From Prunus persica (lineage: Eukaryota; Streptophyta; Magnoliopsida; Rosales; Rosaceae), in the NCBI RefSeq assembly GCF_000346465.2, contig NC_034010.1:7511103-7575102 (forward strand): a stretch of DNA of 64,000 bases, given 5' to 3'. The first letter of the stretch is position 1, and each line of letters opens with the position of its first letter. Below, in pieces: positions 1 to 12,304 of this stretch. A program made the translations under genes and the position numbers. Below the pieces are notes generated by a model. It had not been told where the DNA came from. It made no database searches and was given only the letters and a program-made list of their open reading frames with translations.

Positions 1-630
1 TTCATAACGTGATTGAAACAAGACAAGATGGGAAAGAGTTTAGAAAATAATTGAATGAAGATAGGAAAAGATAGGGAAAGATAAGGGAATCCAATAAAGT
101 GAGATGGACAAAGTTGAGCAATGGTTCAGAACATGATTGAAACAAGACAATAGGGGATGGGAAAGAGTTCAAAAAATAATTGAAGAACACAAGCAGAGGT
201 GGGCAAAAGTTCAGAAGATTATTGAATGAGGATAAAGGGATCCAATGAAGTAAAAGTAAAAGTAAAAATGGAAGAAAATTATGGCAATGGCTTCAATGAA
301 GGGTTCGAATTATTCTGGGCATACGTATGGTGTTGTACTTATTTTTATTTTTAAGTGAAATTCTATTACGTTTTGGAATTTTAATTTTTTTAGGTTAAAA
401 TGTTTAGAAAATTAAATCACGAGTATTGAAACAAAAATAATGTCAAGAAAAATTAACAAGAAAAAAAAATTAGGGGTTAATCATTCTTAAACAATTTAAT
501 AAAGTTGCGGACTCAAATTATGAGTCTGCAAGGTTGGAGGAAAAAAAAATTTGAGTCCTAAAAATACATGAATAGTTGTATTTTGGAGGGTGAAAATTTG
601 AGTTTAGCCCCAACATAGTTGAAGATGGTC
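1..630. mobile_element. PIF/Harbinger element, right end only (copy 0)
   Basis: This is the non-coding right end of a Harbinger element whose body lies left of the window. It matches the right ends of the three other copies (about 27287-27888, 49066-49683 and 56609-57213). It ends in GATGGTC followed by TAA (631-633), the same terminus and 3-bp target site as the complete copy at 45695-49683; the terminal repeat here reads AGTTGAAGATGGTC. Open frames on the minus strand inside it are low-complexity shadows and not genes. Confidence 0.8.
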
Positions 631-733
631 TAAATACAGAACTACAGCAGCTGTATCACTATCACAGTAATATTCCCAATTAAAAAATTTCACTCTATAA
701 ATGGTCATCTCACAGTACAAAGTTTATTATAAT

Positions 734-2547
734 TGTTCACCCGCTTTGATTTAATCCTGTCATGGTAGGGTAAAGTTCCCCCATTGGCTTGAAAACCATT
801 GGTGGTTAACAAGTCAACTTTCTTTGGCGTGCGAGTGTGCCACTGTCAGTCAAAATTCTAATAAACTTTATGAAAAAAATAGATAACTTGCGCCCCAAGT
901 TACTGACTTTAAACAAGTGATTGTGAATTTGGGTAAGGAATATCTCCCAAGCATGTTCTTTTCTTGCCTTAGACTGGTGAGGACTTTACAATCTATCATA
1001 GTAAACTGGTAGTTCTAGCCAAAATGAATATTGAAAGATAGATCAAACTGTATCTAAGGAAAAATGGCATATTACAGAACTTTTAAGACAAAAGGGGACT
1101 GCCATGTTTGAAAGGACAATAGAACACTAGGCTTCGATTTCTACTTGGATAGTTGTCTGTAATTCAAGCTGGATTGGATGTATCTATGCTGGATTCAAAC
1201 GTCAGCACCTTCAAATGATGAGGCTCAGCTAGAAATCGATACCAATGTTGAGATTGGCAGAGCTTTAATCTATTCTAGCCATGAAGAGACTTGCTGGATG
1301 GGCAGAACTGAGATTTCTTCAGTCTGGACGGGGCTAGATTGATGATTACTGGCCTGGAACTGCACTACAACACTTGTTTGGCTTGATTATGAGTCATCCA
1401 AGAGCTATTCTAGCAATTCTGAGAGCTCAAGACATCTTTGTAAATTTGTTGAGGTTTTCATATTATGAAAAACCTAAATTCTGCTTGATTTGGCCTATAC
1501 CGAACCAAATTTGTAATGAGAGAGAGCTCGTTTTCTTTGTAAACCGTTTCTCTTAATTGAACTGAAGTCAGAAACTTGAGTTCTAGCTGGTCTGTCTTTT
1601 ATGAGTCAAAGAGTTTGGTTGCTTCAGGGCCTGAAGGCCTTTGACATCAACTGATCTTGTTTTGAATTTGTCAATGTAACTTTGAGAGTTTTTGTTTTGA
1701 TTGAAATTTTTTGGCCCTTAATCCTGTTCACCTCCTCTTATTTTTATAGAGACTCTGAATGAGGGTCTATTCTTTATTATCTGGGGGCAGATATTTTGGA
1801 AATGATTTTTTTTTTCTTTTCCAACGCAAAGAAGGGGGAAGTTATTAATCTGCTATGATGGTCCATTTGGTTTTTCTGAAAAACCAACTCTCTTATTTTC
1901 TGCTTATCTCTTGCAAAACATAACCTATTATGATAGTCCATATGCTTTAACTCTCCTGTTCTCTGCTTATCTCTTGTAAAACATAACCTGCTATGATGGT
2001 CAATTTGCTTTTTCTGGCAAACAACTCTCCTGCTCCCTGTTTATCTCTTGAAAACGTAACCTGCTATGATGCATAGTCTTTCTGCGTATAGAAAGGAAAC
2101 CTGGTCTTCTTTTCCTAGCATTTTAAATGGACATGGAGAGTGTTTTTTGGTTAACCTGCTTTTATTAACTCCATATCACTTCCTCTGCCTTAGTTGAAAA
2201 CTTTGACTTTCAAAGTCAGAAAGTCACATGGGTTCTTTTTTAGAAAAGATCTTCCCAAAAAATCTGCTAACTTGCATTCTGGGATTGAGATTAACGGTGA
2301 TGAGAGCTTTTTAGAAGCTGGGCCTAATCCTGAAATCAATTTAGAAGTTTGATTTGTCCACGTCAAGTCGAAATTTAATGGCGATTAATCTTTAATATGT
2401 GATTCTAATCCTTGCTAATTTGTTTCACAAAGGTCTATGCCTTTAAAACCACTTGGGCTGATTTCTGACTTCAAATAAAGCTCAAACTTCTGTTTTCTGA
2501 TTAGACCAATGAAAATTAGGCTGGTATGTAGAATTTAGGCCCAAACA
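734..2547 (-). mobile_element. Solo LTR of a Ty3/gypsy family related to the Tat element
   Basis: Read on the minus strand, this is an LTR: the plus strand begins TGTTCACCC and ends AATTTAGGCCCAAACA. These termini mirror the ends of the Tat LTR at 7235-8829, and the first few hundred bases match it clearly (the block with 'gataacttgcgccccaag' and 'gtgaatttgggt'). No internal region follows on either side. The left flank ATAAT and the right flank ATAGT (read after removing the hAT insertion) are a plausible decayed 5-bp target duplication. Copies sit at 27976-30555 and 57301-59882, with a truncated one at 49787-51043. I see no gene inside it. Confidence 0.7.
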
Positions 2548-2548
2548 A

Positions 2549-3136
2549 TAGGGGTGGGCGCGGTCCGGTTCGGTCCGGTTCTCACCTCAAACCGGAACCG
2601 AAACCGGTATTATTTAACCGGTCCGGTTCGGTCCGATTTAGGCAAAAAAAATTTCAAAAACCGGCCGGTTCGGTTCTAACCGGTTCCGGTCCGGTTCTGA
2701 CCGGTTCCGGTTTTGAACCGGATTATTAATTTTTTAATTTTTTAATTTTTTAATTTTTTTAAAAAAAAAATTTTTTTTTTTAATTTTTTTTTATAAAAAA
2801 ATTATAATAAATAACTTATTTTTTTAGCTTAAAAATGAACAAATAATCCAATTCATACATTTAGAAATTTTTTGAAGTTGAACTTGGAAAATTAGTGATT
2901 ATAAAAGTTAAAATATGGCATTAGATTTTAAAATTTTGTAAAAATATAAATATAAAATATATGACCGGTCCGGTTCGGTCCGGTCCGGTGCGGAGAGATG
3001 TAAAACCGGAACCGGAACCGGTTGGAACCGGTTCGGTCCGGTTTATTGACTTTTTTGGTCAACCGGTTTTTTTTCCGGTTTTTTTTCACCGGTTCGGTTC
3101 GGTGTTCCGGTTTTCCGGTCCCGATGCCCACCCCTA
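2549..3136. mobile_element. hAT-type MITE rich in CCGGTTCGGTCCGG repeats
   Basis: The element is 588 bp with terminal inverted repeats TAGGGGTGGGC...GCCCACCCCTA, typical of plant hAT non-autonomous elements. It is flanked by a perfect 8-bp target duplication CCAAACAA (2541-2548 and 3137-3144), which is the hAT hallmark. The subterminal regions consist of repeated CCGG/GGTT/CGGTCC words in both orientations, and the centre is AT-rich. The homologous sites at about 30548-30565 and 59876-59890 hold a single CCAAACAA and no insert, so they are empty sites. Overlapping open frames on both strands (about 2928-3254) are products of the repeat composition. Confidence 0.9.
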
Positions 3137-3160
3137 CCAAACAATAGTGAATCCATTTAC

Positions 3161-6103
3161 TAACAGGACCCGATCCCACTTCCACTTTGGAATTCGAACC
3201 AAGCCCTGTACGTGTCCGACACCTGGCAACTGTCGGGCACAAATGATAATTTAACCCTTCCTGCTACAGTTATTCTTAAAAATTTTCTTTGGACTCCGGC
3301 CGAAAATTTGGCAGAGTCTCCCCTGTATTTTGACCAAACCTAAAATCTTCCACCTGTTAAATAAGCAAATAAATTCACCCAACAGCCAGAATACATCCAA
3401 ACAACCATTCACCAGTTCAGGTTTCTTACTAAAATTAGATATCAGAGCATTTTCTAAAGTTTACAGGGTTTCAAGGACTTTTCCACAAAACTCTACATTA
3501 CTTGATGGCGCAGAAGCTAGGAATGGCCCGGTGGTGGATCCTGCGCACTTCTACGGCCTGGGGACGAAAAACAAGTTAAAAATGTGAGTGGACCAAACAT
3601 AAGGTTCTTGAAAACAGTTTACAATCATAATAACCCCCATGGTAAAAATAACTTGGTAAGTAAAACTAGAGTTCAACTGTATTTAATATAAGGTATTCAT
3701 CTAAATGTATATATATATATAATCGTATGTATTTAAATTCGTAAAACTGAACAATTATATGGAGATATAAAACATGCACGAATAATGAGAAAACTGATAT
3801 AAAATGATTGAAATCAATAGCTGCATAAAAGTGCTCAAATTCCTTTAAAACTACCACCTAAATGTACCCTTGTTAATCCGTCAATTCCCCTGGCAGGTCT
3901 CGGGTGACACGCAATCTATCCGAGCCGCAAACTGGCTTGATACAGGGGACTATGGCCAGCCTGATCCGCTGGCAGGTCTCGATGACACCAAGTCAACCCG
4001 AGCCACTTTGGCAAGATACAGGGGACCGTAGTCAGCCTGATCCGCAATCCTGACAGGTCTCGGGGACACGAAGTCAGCCGAGCTGCAAATCCTGGCAGGT
4101 CTCGGGACACCAAGTCTGCCGAGCCGCAAATTCTGGCACTCACGGTCCGAGCGTCCCCGAAACTCGTGAGGCAAAGTCAAGTGCACTGACGTAACTGAAA
4201 TCAGACTGGATGTCCGCAGACATCGGTCCAACTGTGGGTAATCACCAAAGAAAATGGGTACGAGGTGGTTTTAGAATAAATTCCTTTAGAAAAATCTGAT
4301 TAATAACTGAAATTTCAAATTGTGCTGCTATCTCATCTAATTCAAACCTCAAACTCTATTTCTATAACATTATTTGCATGCGTAAGTAAGTAGCACAGAA
4401 TTAGAGAACTAATACTTTACTAATCATGCTCGAAAACATAATAAAACTTGTTCAAAATCAAATAATGAAATTTATTTAGATAAACTCATTTATAAAAACT
4501 TATTTATATAAAATCATCTATGTAAACTCATTCATATAAATTATTTATATAACTCATTTATATAAAATTATTTATGAAAGAAAGTCCACTCACTGCTGGT
4601 CCGAGCTAGCTGGACCTCTTGAAGGTCCCTCCTGTGGTTCTGTCGGGCTTCTGGTGCCTGATTACCCATAAAGATTAAATTAATAAAACTGCTCGATAAA
4701 AGAATTAAATTAAATACCCTACCCCCGGCTCCTAGAAATGTGTGTGCACTCATTTTAAAGTCGATTCTAGGCCCACTTTAGCCTTTCAGACAAATAAAAC
4801 GGTCTTGGAAGACCCGAAGCTTACTAAGCGATAAACCGTCAAACCGGCCGATCCGGGACCCGTAGGGTCCACGATTTCCGATGGCCAATCTGGGCTTCTC
4901 TGAAGGTTCCTCATAGAGAAGGAACCATGTTCCGCGAATTTGGTCCGAAACGGACGGTTGGATTAGCCAAAATCACGTTATCGCTTAAAATCCAAACCAT
5001 AGCCCCAGGGTTCGCGATTTCGGAGTATCCGGGACTCCGATTCGCAATCCGTCGAATCCTACACGATCCTGGAATCATGTAGTATGACATATCCAAAATT
5101 GAGTGCGATCCAACGACTCAAAGACACTGCACCCAAGGATCGCGTAATATGGAAAATTCGTTTGAGGCTCAAACGGACTCCGAATCGAGATCCGCGAAAT
5201 CCTACGCGCTCGTGACAACACGAGGATCGCAAAACTACACTGAGTCACTTCACCACCCTCACCCACGCGCCGCCACACGTGCAGGCAGATTGGGTGTCCA
5301 AAGCGATTATGGGTTGCTGGAAAAACTCGAAACCAAGATTTCAAACTCCTATCCTAGGTAAAACACCCCATTTGGAGTCACTTTTGTTCTGAACATACCC
5401 CAAAAAGTGGCCGAAAATGGCCGATCACGGCGGCCGAAGTTCGGCCAATTTTCAAGTTAAAAATTGAGTGTTCTAGAGCCAAAATCGATCGAAACCCAGC
5501 CAACCATTAGCTAGAACACGAAAAATAGGTGAGAATCCATACCTTACTCGAACGATTTGGTGGAGAAACAAAGAAGAAGTTTCGACTGGAAACCGGCGGT
5601 TTTCGCCAGTTTCCGGCGAACTCCGAGCGGCGCCGTGGCTGAGATCGGTCGGGGAAGAACGGCGAGGGTGTCACGGTTCCGACGGTACCCACGACGGAGA
5701 TCAAGACGGCCTGTGGTGGCCGGGGCAGCGACGCGAAGGGGCGGAGGTCGGGGAGGAGTCGCGCGGGAGGAGAGAGAGGGAGGAGAGAGAAATTGACGGG
5801 GGAAGAGAGAGAGAAGAGATAAAAATCTGACTTATTCCCAAATTACCGTTTTGCCCTTCGCGGTATTTTGACTGTAATTTCTTCGTTACAACTCTGATTC
5901 GGGTCTACTTCGTGTCTACGGACTCGTTTCGTCGCGCTCTACGCAACAGCGTAAGCAGAGTTGCCAAATTCTTTCTCGATCAAAAAGTCAACTTTTTTCC
6001 TATTAAATAATGCGAGGGCAAAATTGTCTTTTTGCTAGAAGATATTAATCCTACATTTTAGATATTTTGTTACTTTTTAGATATTTTGTTTTGGGTTATT
6101 ACA
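3161..6103 (-). mobile_element. LTR of a Tekay/Del-like Ty3/gypsy element (3' LTR, minus strand)
   Basis: On the minus strand the LTR begins TGTAATAACCC at 6103 and ends GGGTCCTGTTA at 3161. Just outside it on the minus strand lies the purine tract AAGGGGGTAGAT, preceded by a GAGGACGAAATTT-like block, the classic 3' end of the internal region in Del/Tekay chromoviruses. At about 2.9 kb it is long for an LTR but in range for this clade. The interior contains repeats of the type 'ggtctcggggacac' (3890-4150) and a GC-rich stretch near 5550-5800. The open frame 5557-5796, rich in Arg and Gly, looks compositional. A shorter relative of the 3161-4150 part sits at 29236-29988 and 58562-59315. Confidence 0.65.
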
Positions 6104-7229
6104 ATCTACCCCCTTATAAAAATTTCGTCCTCGAAATTTACATTCCTGTTATTCAAAGAGGGGGAAGGACTGCTCCTGTATCTGCAACTTGGGTTACTAC
6201 ACCGCATATGTCACTGAAAGCTAAACACTTCCCATTCCAAAATATGAATTGCTTGTTTCCCACACATTCTATAATCTCATTGGGTCCGGTATAGCTAGGA
6301 TTTGACTCCCTTGCTTCCTTAAATCTCACTACACTTCCTTAAGGCGATAAAGGTTGAAGAATACCTACTGAAGATCTTTCTCCTAGTATCTGCATAACTC
6401 TTTGTTAATCCAGGGTCACTTGAGTCTTTTACTGATTAATCCAATAAGGCTTTTTATTTCCTTCAACACTTCCCGATATGACTAAACTTTGCTTACTATT
6501 CCATCTTCATACTTGGGTGGTCTATACTATGTCCCGTATAAGGCATCTATTGGAAACATCTCAGTTATAAATACAAATGGCAAATTTTAGATTTGTAATC
6601 CGAGGAGGTCTGACAACTGTCACTTGAGGCACACTCTCAAAATGGTATCTTTTCACCCCAAACACTCTGAAACTGCAGTATACAACATCCCAGCCACTCT
6701 TTTAAAGTTTGGGTCATTCACTTAAATCGATCATCTGTCATGGGTGAATGGCAGTATTAGACTGCAATTGAGTTCCAAAAGCTTCTTTGAACTGAGTTCA
6801 AACGGAATATAGCCTGGGATTCTCGATCTCAAACAATAAAGATTGGTACTCCATAAAGTCTGACGATCTTTTCTATGAAAATCTTTGCCGATTTGTTCAA
6901 ACTACAGTTGGCTCTCACCGGCAGAACTTATACAGACTTACTGAATCGATCCTTAATTTCCTACACTCCATTCTGGTTTCTCTATGTTCAAGGAGGCTGA
7001 ACACAAAATCCATCATAAGTTACTCCCGCTTCCCTTCAGAATTCGGAAATGGTTGCAAGAACACTGTTGATTCCTGTCGCGGAGCTATTCCTTGCTGACC
7101 GACTCTGCTGTTTCTTCCATCAGAAGAAGCTACTAGTAAAATCTTCATTTTGAAACTTCGCTCTTCATATCATATCATTCAACCTTTACTCGTAGGATTC
7201 AAATCAAGATCCTGAAATTAACCTACGAA
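6104..7229 (-). pseudogene. Decayed pol (integrase part) of the minus-strand Tekay/Del-like element
   Basis: Minus-strand translation in broken frames gives integrase-like pieces. Around 6720-6900 there are words such as IVRLYGVPI and GTQLQSNTAIHP, matching the consensus 'I.RLHGVP.SIVSDRD' and 'LGT.L..STA.HPQTDGQ' of Ty3/gypsy integrases. Around 6170-6330 a piece with NPSYTGPNEIIE resembles the region after the integrase core. No frame stays open for long. The Tat element inserted at 7230-7234 cuts this pol; the next upstream domain (RNase H) continues at 21842. Confidence 0.6.
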
Positions 7230-7234
7230 TATTC

Positions 7235-8829
7235 TACTTGGGCCTAAATTTGGCACGCCAAAGTTCAAAAGACAGGCCCATGGTAAAATTACCTGCCCAG
7301 CCCAAAAAGCTTGAGGGTAACAAAATTAGGATCCAGACAGGTTGGGCTTCAGGCCAGGATGTCAAAAACAAAAAAACCGGGCCCGAGAAGGACCAACGTG
7401 GAAACCGTCATTTGGGCTTCAAGGATTAGCCCATAAATTTTGTTGGGTTCAAACCCAAGGGAATTAAAAACACACCCACGTGATTGCCTCAGCTTTGAAA
7501 AGTCAGCAAATTCAACTAAGTTAAAAATATGAGAGGGACATCTCTGAAACACTGCCAGCAGAAGATCAAAACCCATCTGTGATCGGAGATTTTGCTCCAA
7601 AAAAGTAATACACCATCTTCCGAGGAATTCCCGGGTCACGCTTTCTAAATTAGAACGGGAAACAGGGAGTTGTTCAGAAAATACAAAAGAAAAACCAACC
7701 GCCATAAAAAGCCCACACAGACGGTGGCGTTGGTTGAAATAGAAAGCTGCCACCCAGGAAACCAGGGAAGGGACTGCTTTAGGAGGTGACTACTGAGAGC
7801 CTATCTGCCTTGATTGATAAAAATCCCTTTTACTTTACATTATAGGAGATCTTTTTGCCGCCCATTATTTAAATTTAAAACCACCTCCCCAAGAGGGTCT
7901 CTTATAAAAATAGAAGTAGGCAAGGAAGGAACGGACACTCAATTCATCAATCAATCAAAAAAACAACAACAAGAAAACAACCAAAAGCTCACTTGGATTC
8001 CAAGAGAAACCAGCTTTAGATCAGAATTTCAAAGTTCAGACTTAGAAAATAAGTATTCTAAAAACGAGATCTCTCTCGTTACAAATTTGGTTCAGCAAAA
8101 GCTAAGGCAAGCAGAGTTCGAGTTTTCACAAACGTGGAGACCTCAGCGAACTTATGAAGAGTCCTGCTCAAGCAGAACAACGCTCGTAGTGCAATCCCTA
8201 GCCTACCAAACCCTCGAGAATAGCCACTTCTGCCCCCTTCAAACTGAAGAAGCTGCAGTTCTGCCCACTAAAAGGCCTCACGAAGCGTGAAGTAAAATAA
8301 AGCTCTGCCAAAATCGAACTTTGGTATCGATTTATAGCTCAGCCTAGCATCTGAAGTCACGAAGCAGTAAGAACCAACCCAGGTGCTTCCAGTCAAGCCC
8401 AAGCCAGAGCTTTCTATCCAAGCAGAAACGGAGTTCCGGCCGTCTTTTAACCTTCCTAGCGTCGATATGCATATTTATTGTTTTGTAAAAGGCAGTTCTG
8501 TCTAAAACAGCCCAACTTCTATCGAATATTTCTGGCCAGAACAGCCGTTTGATACTGAGATAAATTATGAAAGTCCTCACCAGTCTGAGGCAAGAAAAGA
8601 ACTTACTCGGGAGATATTCCTCACCCAAATTCACAATCATTTGTTTTAGAAGTCAGTAACTTGGGGCGCAAGTTATCCACTCTAAAAAGAAGTCTGCTAG
8701 GATTTACATTGCCAGCAGTGGCACGCTCACACACCAAAGAAAGCTGACTTGTCGACCAACAAATGGTCTCCAAGCCAGTGGGGAACTTCGCCCTTCCATC
8801 TCTGGAGTAAACGCGAAAACGGGTGAACA
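7235..8829 (+). repeat. 5' LTR of the Tat element
   Basis: This 1595-bp LTR is nearly identical to 20240-21836. Its first bases TACTTGGGCC align base for base with TGTTTAGGCC of the 3' LTR, so the canonical TG has mutated to TA. It ends GGGTGAACA. A probable TATA box is at 7903-7910. An open frame of 134 codons on the minus strand (7349-7753) is kept in both LTRs but matches nothing I recognise. Confidence 0.9.
7903..7910 (+). promoter_or_regulatory. Probable TATA box in the 5' LTR
   Basis: TATAAAAA sits about two fifths into the LTR, where the U3 promoter of a plant LTR retrotransposon is expected, in a GC-poor stretch followed by a purine-rich leader. The counterpart in the 3' LTR is at 20908-20915. 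Confidence 0.5.
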
Positions 8830-8832
8830 ATT

Positions 8833-8850
8833 TGGCACGCCCAGTGGAAC
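8833..8850 (+). other. Putative tRNA primer binding site
   Basis: TGGCACGCCCAGTGGAAC begins 3 bases after the 5' LTR end. TGG followed by a tRNA 3'-end complement is the expected layout. It is not the common initiator-Met site (TGGTATCAGAGC), and I cannot assign the tRNA without a search. Confidence 0.5.
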
Positions 8851-8928
8851 TTCTCAGTATACATACTCTGACAGAATCATTCACAGATTTATAAATACTG
8901 GAAGCTCTAGCCAGAACCCGCACCAGAT

Positions 8929-10772
8929 ATGGAGAGAAACAAGATGGCTCTCAGGGAAGGCCTCGAGTCAGAAGAAAGCGATGCTAGGCAATCAGCCCAC
9001 GGCAGTACAGGAAGTAGACGTTCCAGGACTGGCTCCAAAAGGATGAATCAAATACAGGAGTCAGTACTCCGACAAGAAATCACAGTACAAAGGAGCCAGG
9101 ACACTCTCAATAACATGACAGCCATGATGTAATGACAGGTTAACAGACAGTTCCGGAAGGACCGAGAATCCGCCATGGCCAGAATCCCAAACCCGGATGC
9201 TGTAGTCCAGCAGTTAGATCTCCCTTATGGCCTTCCGCCAGGACTAGCATGGCCATACCAGGAAAACCCCCTAGTTGCACAGATAGCTGGAGTACCGGAC
9301 CACAGAGAAATCCAGGCTGGTCCGAGGGAAGGAGCCCTTCCTAATGAAGAACACGAAGCCCCAGCCCGACCAGATGACCTTGCACTAGCTCAGCAGAACC
9401 AGCCAGAACCTCAGTCCATTCCACCTCATGTGGCCCCGCATGATCAACCTTTGGCACTTCTGCCTGAACCACCAGCAGTACCACCATATAGACCCAGAAG
9501 GATGGACCCTAATCCATTTCCTCCACCCGTAAGAGGGAGAAGAGGCAGAGGGGGGAATAACCTTTTTGCTAATCATGACAGGAATAGGCCGGGGGCAAAC
9601 TGGAGGAATCATTCAGAAGTCGAAAAGCAGGAAGAGCGCAGGGAGGAAGCTCCACCCAGACCATACAGAGCAGAGCCTAGGATCGATTACGTCCAGCCAG
9701 AACAGGGACAAAATCTTCCCCCCGTCAATGCTTTGAATGACATATGAGCATTGCAAAGAATGATCAGAGAAATCATGATCAAATATGAGGCTAGAAGAGG
9801 GGAGAGGCCTACTTACAGAAAGCCATACCCAGCCTATATCGATAGAGGGGAAAGTCTCCAGGTTTCAATGTACCAAACTTCACCTTGTTCAACGGGGAGG
9901 ACCCTCATGCTTCCTCAGTTGAACATATAGGCAGGTTCTCCGTCCAATGCATAGCTATTGAGAACAACCCTCTGTTGAAATTAAGGCTTTTCGGCAATTC
10001 TCTCTCTGGACAGGCTTTCACCTGGTACACCAGCTTGCCAGCTAATTCTGTTCAAACTTGGGAGCAGATGGAAAATGTCTTCCAGGACTACTATTATAGG
10101 ATTCAGCCAGAAGTCACCATCAGTGATCTAGCTGCCCTCAAGCAAAGTGAGGATGAACCGGCTCAAGATTTCATAACCAGGTTCAGAAAGCTCAAAATGA
10201 AGTGCCGAATCCTTATGGAAGAAAGACATTTCATCCAGATGGCCCAAGCTGCCTTTAAAATCTCTCTCAGGAAGAGGTTCGACGGAATGTTGTTCGGAGA
10301 CCTGGCAGAACTAGCTGATAAGGCATCCAAATATGAGGAGTTACTCAGGGAAGAACAGCAAAGGAGGAACTCCTCCAAAGGTACATACTACAAAGCCCCT
10401 TCTTCTTCAGTCCACCTGATCGAGGTGGAATCACAAGAAGATGCAGAAGAATCAGAAGAGAAAGAGGTTTCAGTGGCAGAAATGGCAAAACTAAAACATC
10501 CCATTAGTTGCAAAGCCCTTACAAAGCCACCTAAAGACCAAAGGCCACCACCATTCACAGGAGGATTCGTTCCCAACAAGCCAACGCAAAACAAGGTTTA
10601 CTCTTTTGATTTGACCAAGGTTGATGCTTTGTTCGATGAGATGCTACTGCAGAAGGCGATAGAAACGCTCACGGAATACCCAAGCCCGAAGAACTCAAGG
10701 GCAGACAGTACTGCAGGTGGCACAACTCTTGGAACCATTCTACCAATAGTTGTGTTGTTTTCAGGGACGTAA
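8929..10772 (+). pseudogene. gag: Gag of the Tat element, broken
   Basis: The ATG at 8929 follows the leader. The first 67 codons (coiled-coil-like, Arg/Ser/Gln rich) end at a TAA at 9130-9132. The frame then resumes from 9175 with a long Pro-rich acidic region and stops again at TGA 9745-9747. After a frameshift near 9860 the conserved capsid-like retrotransposon gag domain runs from 9885 to about 10380 (NVPNFTLFNGEDP start; GQAFTWYTSLP; AQDFITRFRKLKMKC), matching the Retrotrans_gag family. An acidic Glu/Ser linker follows, with a final stop at 10770. Gag forms the virus-like particle. At least two nonsense codons and one frameshift make this copy non-functional. Confidence 0.85.
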
Positions 10773-11845
10773 TACAAGAAGGGATAACGGCAGGAAGGTT
10801 GAAACTGGCAGAAAAACCTTCATCGGCCACGACAGATCCTTTCCCTCAACTACAAGTCAATATGGTCGATTTGAATTGGCCAGAATAGAGGGAAACTGAG
10901 CCAATGACAAACGCTGGTTGCAGCAGAGGCAGAAGAATCATAAGGGAAACCAGTCAAATACCAAGAACGACCATCTCGGCTGGGGTGGTGGTCTGTAGCA
11001 GGTGCAAATGTGAAACAGAGCTAGAGGTGGTTCTAGACAGACAAAATCAGCCCACACCTAGTGTCTTCGACAGGATTGGAACCTCATCCCGAGACAAAAC
11101 AAGGCAGAAGAGCTGTCTTAGGCCTACACAATACAGCGAAAGGAGGACGGAGCAACCCAGGAAGGAAATACCAGTCAAGACACCCGAAAATGAAAAGCCC
11201 TTGGCAACGATCATAGAGGGTAGATGGTACTCCGTAAGAAAAAGCGATAGACCAACTCTGGAGCTAACCAGAACTTAGAAAAGAAGAATCCAAAGGCAAT
11301 ACTACACATATCTCAAGAGCCAGGATAATACGCAAGTACGTCCAGAAACCAATTCTGCCAGGAAAGGAAAAAATCCTGAAACACTTCCCCAGACAGAACA
11401 GGAAGCTTGCCAGTCAAGGGAACTGCTAAAAACAGAACCGCCAGCCAGATCTCCTATCCATCTAGCCTCGTCATCCAGCAGTCGTCCCGACACCATACAA
11501 GCACCAAAGAAATCCGGGTCTACCCCGTTACAAGGAGAAGACGACTACACTGAGGAATATGAAGAAGAGCAATTGGACTACGAACCATCTGCAGATGATC
11601 GGAATGAGCCCCTCGGAGCTGTAGAGCAGGATGACTGGACGGAAGAATACGGGGAAGAACTAATGGAAATTGGTGAAGAATTGGACGCAGAAACATAAGC
11701 TTTTGGCGCAGAGTTGGAAGACCTGCTACAGGGTGATCTGGGAATTAACATGGTATTCATCCTACCAGGGAAATTCAGGGCCGCCGAGGGACAAGAAAGC
11801 ACTTTAGAATGAGATGTTTTCTCTCAAGAAAGCTTTGAATGTAGA
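10773..11845 (+). pseudogene. Degenerate gag C-terminus and gag-pro linker
   Basis: This stretch between the gag core and the protease has short broken frames (for example 10904-11278) rich in Lys, Arg, Glu and Pro, as expected of a nucleocapsid and linker region. A piece reading CSRCKCETE might be a ruined zinc knuckle, but it does not fit CX2CX4HX4C. No independent gene is visible. Confidence 0.45.
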
Positions 11846-12304
11846 TTGACAGAAGCAAAGGAGCCACCAGAACGGCAAGCAGACAACCCCAGGACAGGCG
11901 AAACAGCCAATAACCCAGCTATAGAGCAACTTTGTTTCTCCAAACCAACCAGAGAAATGGCAAATCACCTCAGGCCTTTGTTTATAACGGCAAATCTTGG
12001 AGGTATTCCTATTTCCAAGATCATGGTAGATGGAGGTGCAGCCATTAATCTATTGCCCCATAGAATGCTGACCAAAATGGGCAGAACAGAGAAGGATTTG
12101 ATTCCAACACGTTTAACCGTCACCAACTTCGCTGGGGGCATCACAAAAATTCATGGCATCTTAGACGTGGATGTCATAGTCGGAAGCAAAGAGTTGAAAA
12201 TAGCATTCTTTGTGATAGACACTACTTCCACCACCTACAATGCACTACTTGGCAGGGATTGGATTCACCAGAGCCTTTGTATTCCTTCCACCCTCCACCA
12301 GTAG
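11846..12304 (+). pseudogene. Retropepsin-like aspartic protease domain of the Tat element
   Basis: The active-site region reads IMVDGGAAINLLPHRML, the D-G-G variant of the D-S/T-G motif seen in this retrotransposon lineage. It is followed by the flap region and the C-terminal YNALLGRDWIHQ, which matches the conserved 'LGRDWIH' of Ty3/gypsy proteases. The protease would process the Gag-Pol polyprotein. The frame ends at TAG 12302-12304; the same frame then reads on at 12332-12550 before a shift into the RT frame near 12530. The 11846 ATG is internal to the ancestral polyprotein and is unlikely to be a true start. Confidence 0.8.

Noticed and set aside
1374..1556. 60-codon frame repeated in all segment copies (28607, 57932)
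   Set aside because: Part of the solo LTR; conservation is due to duplication.
2928..3254. Overlapping open frames on both strands in the hAT MITE
   Set aside because: They translate the CCGG/GGTT repeat words; no domain, and the element is non-autonomous.
5557..5796. Arg/Gly-rich frame in the Tekay/Del-like LTR
   Set aside because: High GC composition inside an LTR, no splice or start context.
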